A DNA stretch of 64,000 nt from Nitrospinaceae bacterium (GTDB lineage Bacteria; Nitrospinota_A; UBA7883; JAJDBK01), in assembly GCA_029261405.1 (NCBI GenBank), contig JAJDBK010000043.1, positions 1 through 64,000 on the forward strand, given 5' to 3'. A program made the position numbers and the translations under genes. Every line of letters begins with the position of its first letter. The first letter of the stretch is position 1. Under the pieces are notes generated by a model, which had not been told where the DNA came from, made no database searches, and saw nothing but the letters and a program-made list of their open reading frames with translations. Positions 58,497-64,000 of the stretch are shown here, piece after piece.

Positions 58497-58952
58497 ATGA
58501 GAAGATCGGAAAAAGCCGTTACTGACGAGCTGAAGATACTGGAAATAATCGGGAAGGCCCCGGTATGTTTCCTTGGACTCTCCGATGACGATATGCCATA
58601 TGTCGTTCCCCTGAATTTTGGTTTCGAGGGGAAAACACTCTATGCGCATTGCGCGCTGGAAGGGAAGAAACTCGATATTATCAGACGTAATAACAGGATA
58701 TGTGTGGCTATCGTCGGTGAAGAGATGGTTTGCGGGGCGGAAAAGGCGTGTAAATGGGATTCAAGGTACGAGTCTGTAATGATTTTTGGCGCCGCCTACA
58801 TCGTCGAGGATGTCGCGGAAAAAGTGAAAGGGCTGAAAATCCTTATGAAACACTACTCAAACCGGAACTATGAACTAACAGAAAGTATGGTGTCGGCGGT
58901 TGCGGTAATCAGGGTTGACGTGGAGAGTATCACCGGAAAGAGATCGATATAG
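58497..58952 (+). CDS. Pyridoxamine 5'-phosphate oxidase-related (NimA-like) flavin protein
   Basis: The 151-residue protein has a split-barrel FMN-binding fold. The start MRRSEKAVTDELKILEIIG, the strand VCFLGLSDDDMPYVVPLNFG, the block YAHCALEGKKLDII and ICVAIVGEEM are typical of the NimA/PNPOx-like group. Members reduce nitroimidazoles or bind FMN or heme in stress responses. The natural substrate is unknown. The His of YAHCA is where NimA-type proteins hold a cofactor ligand. The ATG at 58497 begins 17 bases after GGAG. Confidence 0.82.
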   Translation: MRRSEKAVTDELKILEIIGKAPVCFLGLSDDDMPYVVPLNFGFEGKTLYAHCALEGKKLDIIRRNNRICVAIVGEEMVCGAEKACKWDSRYESVMIFGAAYIVEDVAEKVKGLKILMKHYSNRNYELTESMVSAVAVIRVDVESITGKRSI

Positions 58953-58976
58953 ATGCAATGGCCGACAGGCCGGATG

Positions 58977-59375
58977 TTACTGGACGGCCACGCCGATATC
59001 CATAATACCGTTTTTCTGGCATAACCCCATGACCTTGACGACCTTTCCGAAATCGAGCCTTTTATCCGCCCGGATCACCGCTGATCGTTTCTTCTTTTTT
59101 TTGTCACTTTGCTTGAGGATTTCGGCCAGCGCATCTACTGAAACACTTTCACCGTTAACATAAACAGCGCCCTTTTCCGTCATCTCTATTTCATATACTT
59201 TTACGTTCTCCATAACCGCCCCGGCGTCCGACTCCGGGAGCTGGATATCCATCTTCCGGGTGAAGTCCACAAAAGCCGTTGAGACCATAAAGAAGATCAG
59301 CAGGAGGAATACTACATCGATAAGGGGAGTAAGAGACAGGGAGTAGTCCTCCTCCTCCTTACGGTTGAACTTCAT
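58977..59375 (-). CDS. exbD: ExbD/TolR-type biopolymer transport protein
   Basis: The 132-residue protein has a short cytoplasmic N-terminus, one membrane helix with the functional Asp (LTPLIDVVFLLLIFFMVSTAF, Asp near residue 19) and a periplasmic domain (IEMTEKGAVYVNGESVSVDA). Its proton channel partner gene overlaps it by 17 bases. The pair energises TonB-type or Tol-type transport; tonB is not in the window, so Tol, Ton and other motors cannot be told apart. Confidence 0.88.
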   Translation of the reverse strand: MKFNRKEEEDYSLSLTPLIDVVFLLLIFFMVSTAFVDFTRKMDIQLPESDAGAVMENVKVYEIEMTEKGAVYVNGESVSVDALAEILKQSDKKKKKRSAVIRADKRLDFGKVVKVMGLCQKNGIMDIGVAVQ

Positions 59376-60141
59376 GGTCTGGTTTTTCCGGAGGCGGTTT
59401 TTGGATGTTCCCTTTTGATTTCTGTATCTCGTCTATCATCCATATGGAGACCTCTTCCATTTCGAATACGAGCTTGTCCGCCTTGCCTTTGAAATAGTGG
59501 TATGCGGCCAGGCAGGGTATACCGACAAGGAGTCCGGCCGCAGTGGTGACAAGAGCTTCTGAAATGCCCGCCGCCACAAGCCCGGGATTACCGGTTCCCG
59601 ATTCGGAGATGACGTTAAACGCCTTTATCATACCGATAACAGTACCGAGCAGGCCCAGCATCGGTGTAAGGTTTCCAAGCACGCCCAGACCCCGCAGGTT
59701 GGCCTGAAGCTTCGTGGCCTCGTGCGCTCCAGCCGTTTCGATAGCTCGCTCCATTTCCAGAATGCCATACCCCGACCGCATCAGGCCGGATTTTATAATC
59801 CGCGATATGGTAAGGGATTCAAACCCGGTGTAGAGTTTTAGAGCCTGCGAAAAATCCTTCTTTTTAGCCAGGGTTTCTAGGTAGTGCAGGTAATCGGAGT
59901 TTATGACATTTTTGTGGCGCAAACGCCATCCTAGTTCCATCGATATGCCTACCGCCACTATGGAACAGATAAGGATTGGCCACATGACGAGGCCCCCTTT
60001 CTCGAAAAGGGAGATCATCCATGCGCTTCCTCCACTGTTGACATCTGACATTGCCATTACCGGTGTAGATACGGCGGTCAGCGTTAATGTCAAAACGGCG
60101 ATTCTTGTCATTGGTGAAGCGCCGGAACGTTCTTTTTTCAT
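59359..60141 (-). CDS. exbB: ExbB/TolQ/MotA-type proton channel protein
   Basis: Starting at the ATG at 60141, the protein has a secretory-like start (IAVLTLTLTAVSTPVMAMS), three membrane segments (including KGGLVMWPILICSIVAVGIS) and the ExbB family core with LGVLGNLTPMLGLLGTVIGM, which I read as GNLTPMLGLLGTVIGMIKAF. The Thr/Pro of LTPMLGLLGTVIG forms the proton pathway. A later ATG at 60111 is possible. It forms an inner-membrane motor with the overlapping ExbD. Confidence 0.88.
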   Translation of the reverse strand: MKKERSGASPMTRIAVLTLTLTAVSTPVMAMSDVNSGGSAWMISLFEKGGLVMWPILICSIVAVGISMELGWRLRHKNVINSDYLHYLETLAKKKDFSQALKLYTGFESLTISRIIKSGLMRSGYGILEMERAIETAGAHEATKLQANLRGLGVLGNLTPMLGLLGTVIGMIKAFNVISESGTGNPGLVAAGISEALVTTAAGLLVGIPCLAAYHYFKGKADKLVFEMEEVSIWMIDEIQKSKGNIQKPPPEKPDHEVQP

Positions 60142-60206
60142 CGTAATTTTTTTCTTCGCATCGTTACAGTTATACCATAAGCTGTACCCGCTTATGGCTT
60201 TGCTTG

Positions 60207-61910
60207 TCACGCCGTAGCGTTACCTTCCACAGGGAACCTTACCGTAAAAAGGGCTCCGGCTGAAGGTTCGGAGACAACGCTGATTTTGGCCCTGTGAGAG
60301 CTTGCGATCTTCTGACATATGGCAAGCCCAAGACCGGTGCCGTTTATTTTGGACGTGTAGAAGGGGTCGAATATTTTCTCCATATCACCAGACCCGATCC
60401 CCTTGCCGGTGTCCGATATTTTTATATAGACGTAGCCCCGTTCGTTCCTGATATCTGATTGGGAGTCGTCGTGAGTGTCGGAGCTGTAGTGTGCCGATAC
60501 ACCCAGCTTACCCTCACCAGCCATGGCGTCGATGGCGTTTACACACAGGTTCCAGATTATCTGCCGTATCTGCTCCGGGTCTCCATGGATGTATAGATTT
60601 TTTTCGATACTTTCAACCAAAACGACTTTCCCGGAAAGTTTCGGATCCGATTTAAGCAAGAATAACGTGTCGTTTAAAATGGCAGTCAAATCTACTTTCA
60701 CCGGAATTATGTTGTCGGGCGCTGAGTATTGCAGAAATCGGGTTATTGTGCTGTTGAGTCTCTCAACTTCCCGATTGATAATCACCATAAGCCTTTTGCC
60801 ACTATCGTCAAGATATGGGTCGATATCGGCGCTTAACATCTGGATACATCCGCTCAACGAACCGAGAGGATTCCTTATCTCATGAGCCACACCGGCTACC
60901 ATCCTCCCGATGGAAGCGAGCCTTTCGGCGTTGGCGACCCTTCTTTCCATCTTTTTGAGGTGGGTAATATCCTGGAATACCACTATCGCGCCCTGCGTGG
61001 CGCCCCCGGTAACGAACTGGCTGACAGTCATGGAAAGATCTACGTTCACACCATCTTTTTTCTTGTACACCCAGTTAAACTGGGTCTGGGGAGTGTTGCC
61101 AATTTCGTGATCCTGAAGGTAACTTGAAATCCTCGGAAACTGCAGGGTTTTGTCTATCTTCGTTTTTTCTAATTCGCTCTTATCCAAACCCAGAATCGTT
61201 TCCGCCGCCCTGTTGTGCGAAAGAATTGAAAGATCAAAATCGACGGCCAGAAAGCCGGAACCCATGTTCTTGAGAACGTTTTCATGGAACGCCTGCAATA
61301 AGGTGAAGTCTTCGCTGGCCTTGACCAGGCGCCGGTCGCTTGTTCGAAGCAGGTCCGCCAGATAGCCGGAGAGGTACGCCACCAGATAAAAGAGGGCGAT
61401 ATTGATAAGGGTCGTAACGAGATAATAACGAAAACTCTGAGGGGGGGAGGAGGCGAGAAACGCGGTATGCGGGTGGATAATTTCGTAAAGTTCCAGATTG
61501 AGGCTCAAACCATACAGTACGCTTGAGAGCGAGGCCACATAGAAAGCGGCGCGTTTATCCAGCAGTATCGCCCCGGCGAAGATCACAAGAATATACATGA
61601 ACGAAAACGGGGAGGAGACACCACCTGTGTAGTAGATAATCGAGGTGACTAACAGAGTGTCCAGGACGAGTTGGAGTAGCGAGAACCGCCGCAGGTTGAT
61701 GTCGAACTTAAGTGCGATGGCGTAGATTATGGTGAGGCCATAAGCCGTTGCCACAGGGATGAGCGCCTGGAGGTACCTCGCAGGGCTGATATGGCCTACC
61801 TGATAGAAGACCACCAGCCCCATGAAGAACGAAATGACCGCCAGCCTTGCGGCCAGGAAGACTTTCGTCCGCTGGTACATGACCGATTTAATGGTTGCCT
61901 TTTCGATCAT
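60207..61910 (-). CDS. PilS-like membrane sensor histidine kinase
   Basis: The 567-residue kinase has about six membrane segments (residues about 15-200), a PAS domain (VLKNMGSGFLAVDFDLSILSHN region, about 220-330), HisKA (VAGVAHEIRNPLGSLSGCIQ, phospho-His) and HATPase (NLCVNAIDAM, ISDTGKGIGSGDMEKIFDPF, GTGLGLAICQKI). The six-helix front end plus PAS is the PilS/NtrB-like arrangement, and pilC lies upstream. A PilR-type sigma-54 activator should be the partner but is not in the window; note two sigma-54 promoters nearby. Confidence 0.85.
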   Translation of the reverse strand: MIEKATIKSVMYQRTKVFLAARLAVISFFMGLVVFYQVGHISPARYLQALIPVATAYGLTIIYAIALKFDINLRRFSLLQLVLDTLLVTSIIYYTGGVSSPFSFMYILVIFAGAILLDKRAAFYVASLSSVLYGLSLNLELYEIIHPHTAFLASSPPQSFRYYLVTTLINIALFYLVAYLSGYLADLLRTSDRRLVKASEDFTLLQAFHENVLKNMGSGFLAVDFDLSILSHNRAAETILGLDKSELEKTKIDKTLQFPRISSYLQDHEIGNTPQTQFNWVYKKKDGVNVDLSMTVSQFVTGGATQGAIVVFQDITHLKKMERRVANAERLASIGRMVAGVAHEIRNPLGSLSGCIQMLSADIDPYLDDSGKRLMVIINREVERLNSTITRFLQYSAPDNIIPVKVDLTAILNDTLFLLKSDPKLSGKVVLVESIEKNLYIHGDPEQIRQIIWNLCVNAIDAMAGEGKLGVSAHYSSDTHDDSQSDIRNERGYVYIKISDTGKGIGSGDMEKIFDPFYTSKINGTGLGLAICQKIASSHRAKISVVSEPSAGALFTVRFPVEGNATA

Positions 61911-61988
61911 TTCCTACACCCGACCATCGAGTATGTCATATGTGAGCGCATCTGTAACAGAAGGTAGAATAATATCCACCTTGAGTTA

Positions 61989-63179
61989 TTACATCACGTC
62001 ACCCATGGAGAAGATCGGCATGTACATAGCCACAACAACGAAACCGACCACTACGCCGAGAAATACCATGAGCATCGGTTCGAGCATTGATGTCAAGCCG
62101 TCCACAGCTGTATCGACCTCCTGATCGTAGAAGTCGGCGATTTTGTTCATCATATCGTCCAGGGCGCCTGTCTGTTCTCCAACTTCTATCATAGAAACGA
62201 CCATGGTCGGGAATACACCCTGTTGCCTTAACGGATCTGAGAGTCCTTTTCCCTGTTTGATATCGTCTATGACATCCAGAACGGCAAGTTCAATAACTTT
62301 TTGCCCGGAGGTTCTCGCTGTGATGTTCAGCCCGTCGATTATCGGGACACCGGAGGAGATCAGCGTACCCATGGTCCTGGTGAATTTGGCGACGGCGACT
62401 TTCTGGATAAGGGGGCCGAAAACAGGCGCCCGGATCAGCATCCTGTCTGTAAGGATATGCCCCTGTTCGGTTTTCCTGATATATGAGATCAGCATGATAA
62501 TGCCGACGGGCATAAGGAAAACAATATACCAGTAGTTGATAACAATGTCTGACGCCCCGATGACTACTGCTGTGGGCCAGGGCAAAGCCTTGCCGGCGCT
62601 ACTGAACATCTCTCCGAACATCGGAATAACGAAAACCAGCAGGAAAACAATAACTGTAAAGGCGACGGAGACGATGATGGCGGGATATACCATGGCGGCC
62701 TTGACTTTACCTTTAAGGGCCATGGCTTTTTCCATGTAATCGGCCAGTCGAATGAGGATCTTGTCGAGGATACCCCCTATCTCGCCAGCCTCAATCATGT
62801 TTGTATACAACTCGTCAAAAATCTGGGGGTGGCGGCGTAAAGAGTCGGCGAATGTTTCACCAGATTCAACTTTCGACCTGATATCGTTGATGGTTCTGGC
62901 GAATCCCTTGTGGTCGGACGAGTTGGCGAGAATAGTAAGGCATTGTACCAGAGGTAGTCCGGCGCCTATCATCGTTGCGAACTGACGGGTGAAAATGACC
63001 ACGTCTTTTTGAGTGGGACCAGATTCAAAAAGGACTACCTCTTTCGGTTTGGCTTTTACCGACTTGAATTTTATATGTTGCCGACTCAGGATTGTTTTCG
63101 CAGCTTCAAGCGAATCGGCTTCAAGTTCGGCGGTCTGCGATCCCATTTTTGTTTCGTAGGTATATTTGAAGACAGGCAT
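61989..63179 (-). CDS. pilC: Type IV pilus inner-membrane platform protein PilC/GspF family
   Basis: The 396-residue protein has two T2SSF domains with the repeated pattern FTRQFATMIGAGLPLVQCL and FTRTMGTLISSGVPIIDGL, three membrane segments (including AMVYPAIIVSVAFTVIVFLL), and MVYPAIIV and VVVGFVVVAMYMPIF. The start VFKYTYETKMGSQTAELEAD fits PilC. It is the inner-membrane core on which the pilus ATPases work. pilB and pilT may lie upstream, beyond the window. Confidence 0.9.
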   Translation of the reverse strand: MPVFKYTYETKMGSQTAELEADSLEAAKTILSRQHIKFKSVKAKPKEVVLFESGPTQKDVVIFTRQFATMIGAGLPLVQCLTILANSSDHKGFARTINDIRSKVESGETFADSLRRHPQIFDELYTNMIEAGEIGGILDKILIRLADYMEKAMALKGKVKAAMVYPAIIVSVAFTVIVFLLVFVIPMFGEMFSSAGKALPWPTAVVIGASDIVINYWYIVFLMPVGIIMLISYIRKTEQGHILTDRMLIRAPVFGPLIQKVAVAKFTRTMGTLISSGVPIIDGLNITARTSGQKVIELAVLDVIDDIKQGKGLSDPLRQQGVFPTMVVSMIEVGEQTGALDDMMNKIADFYDQEVDTAVDGLTSMLEPMLMVFLGVVVGFVVVAMYMPIFSMGDVM

Positions 63180-63199
63180 ATCCGTTTATCCTTTTCCGG

Positions 63200-63934
63200 T
63201 CAGATTTTTGTTTCTTTGCCGGTTTCGACAAGCGTTCTGTTGAACAGCGCGTAAAAGTTCTCGTAATCTTTCAGAGCTTTTTTGAGAATCAGTTCAAAGT
63301 TCTGAAAATCATCTGCGTTCATGACCATGTTTACGCTTTTGGCGAAGGCGGTCATGTTGTCGAGGGTCCTGAAGTTTTTCCCTATGACCACTACGAAAAA
63401 CTTTCTTCGTATATCCATTGTCATAGGTTCTATCGATTTCAAGATGGGATTATTTACCGGGTCGGAGCCTTCGAAACGCTCATTGATTATCACGATGTCG
63501 TACCGGTTGAACGCCATCTTTTTCAGCGCTTCATCGCACGTCTTTACGGTGGAGACGGCGTACTCCATTTTTTTCAGTACCGGGGCGATCCGGTCAAGGT
63601 TATCCTCATCGGCCACCAGCGCTCTTTTGGCGCCCTCCTCGAGCATATCCATCTCATTTTCAAGGGAGGTGGTGATGGCGGCAAGCTTACTTGTATCTTC
63701 TGCGGCGGGGGGGAGGATAACGTTACGGGTTTCGTCGAGAGGCTGGGACGCCGGGGTTGTATCGGGCACACCTGAAAACTCTGGCAGACCGGGGCCACTG
63801 GGAGGATTGGTCCATTTTCTGACGGTGATGGGGTTTTTGCATCCGGGACATTTGAAGGTGAGATCCTTGCCATCGGGGATCTTCTCGTCCGGAACACTTA
63901 TCGTTTTCTTACAGCTTTCACAGGTAACTTTCAT
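63200..63934 (-). CDS. Zinc-ribbon protein with degenerate receiver domain
   Basis: The 244-residue protein starts with an MJ0042-type zinc ribbon (CESCKKTISV, then CPGCKNPITV). A Pro-rich linker follows (about residues 45-75), and then a response-regulator-like fold (RALVADEDNLDRIAPVLKKM, and CDEALKKMAFNRYDIVIIN). The usual phosphoacceptor position in DIVIINERF has Asn/Glu instead of Asp, so it is a pseudo-receiver that should not be phosphorylated in the normal way. Between pilC and the end of another gene, it may regulate pilus or surface functions through protein contact. The Cys sets suggest zinc binding. Confidence 0.78.
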   Translation of the reverse strand: MKVTCESCKKTISVPDEKIPDGKDLTFKCPGCKNPITVRKWTNPPSGPGLPEFSGVPDTTPASQPLDETRNVILPPAAEDTSKLAAITTSLENEMDMLEEGAKRALVADEDNLDRIAPVLKKMEYAVSTVKTCDEALKKMAFNRYDIVIINERFEGSDPVNNPILKSIEPMTMDIRRKFFVVVIGKNFRTLDNMTAFAKSVNMVMNADDFQNFELILKKALKDYENFYALFNRTLVETGKETKI

Positions 63935-63943
63935 CCGTTTATA

Positions 63944-64000
63944 TTACCTTCTTCTTCTTTTAAAACCGGACAACGATTTTTCGGCGTCCTGATCCATCGA
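63944..64000 (-). CDS. C-terminal end of an upstream gene (19 codons, partial)
   Basis: The minus strand shows an open frame ending in MDQDAEKSLSGFKRRRR and a TAA stop at 63944-63946, 10 bases before the zinc-ribbon gene start. The rest lies beyond the window. The short basic tail does not identify the family; a pilus gene is possible from context. Frame is chosen only because it is open. Confidence 0.4.
   Translation of the reverse strand, partial: SMDQDAEKSLSGFKRRRR

Noticed and set aside
1-64000. tRNA, rRNA, CRISPR array, integrase or prophage genes
   Set aside because: No TTCGAAT-type tRNA arms in the intergenic gaps, no rRNA-like stretch, no regularly spaced repeats and no phage structural or integrase frames were seen.

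Overview
The window reads as a chromosomal segment of a Gram-negative (diderm), motile bacterium of intermediate GC content. The diderm reading rests on an OprD-like porin, a DUF748/AsmA-like protein and an ExbB/ExbD pair. Motility rests on a flagellar basal-body/export operon with a perfect-looking sigma-54 promoter and a PilC-type pilus gene with a neighbouring PilS-like kinase. ThyX instead of ThyA, GatCA with an AspRS of the non-discriminating sequence type, short-form ThiC and a MinD-like ATPase paired with a RodZ-like HTH protein fit a deltaproteobacterial, Nitrospirota- or Nitrospinota-like lineage. Nothing here fixes the species. I found no rRNA, tRNA, CRISPR array or prophage.

Layout. 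1-330: end of an IS3-family element that cuts into a small gene. 550-9,200: porin, COG3044-type ATPase (minus), a tiny zinc-binding protein, a YaiI-family protein and a 1,472-residue secreted TPR protein with an unrecognised C-terminal half. 9,300-14,760: peroxiredoxin-like protein, XRE/S24 repressor divergent from an orphan gene, REC-PilZ protein, thiC, rsmE and a TPR-like protein. 14,766-26,547 (minus): one very long probable operon, aspS-gltX-DUF3047-thyX-GlmU-like NTase-NTase/LbH-glmS-phosphohexomutase-LbH-tlpA, which joins tRNA charging, dTMP synthesis and an amino-sugar nucleotide pathway. 26,644-28,263: small membrane protein, NDP-sugar reductase, thioredoxin and a strong terminator. 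28,341-31,389: a decayed histidine kinase, then a GAF/PAS/GGDEF/EAL protein. 31,396-39,662: MinD-like/HTH pair, REC-histidine kinase, a DUF748 protein with internal 90-residue repeats, and a membrane-anchored C-type-lectin/SGNH pair. 39,805-44,317: scpA-scpB-rluB-GHMP kinase-macro domain-ankyrin, mostly with overlapping reading frames. 44,491-48,803: a 23-residue very basic ORF, gatC, gatA, a PP2C phosphatase and a gamma-glutamyltransferase homologue. 48,871-55,596 (minus): flgB-flgC-fliF-fliG-fliH-fliI-fliJ-motE behind a sigma-54 promoter, without fliE at its usual place. 55,727-58,952: ftsY, ogt, a 58-residue orphan gene behind a second sigma-54 site, a DsbA-like protein and a flavin-binding protein. 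58,977-64,000 (minus): exbD, exbB, PilS-like kinase, pilC, a zinc-ribbon/pseudo-receiver protein and the tail of one more gene.

Most of the window is housekeeping. The parts least explained by known families are the giant TPR protein, the lectin/SGNH pair, the GHMP kinase/macro-domain pair, the two very small genes at 44,491 and 57,479 with convincing promoters, and the repeat-built DUF748 protein. Several promoters share an extended -10 of the form TGnTAnnnT without an obvious -35 box. Functional statements rest on motif recognition by eye; no database search was run.
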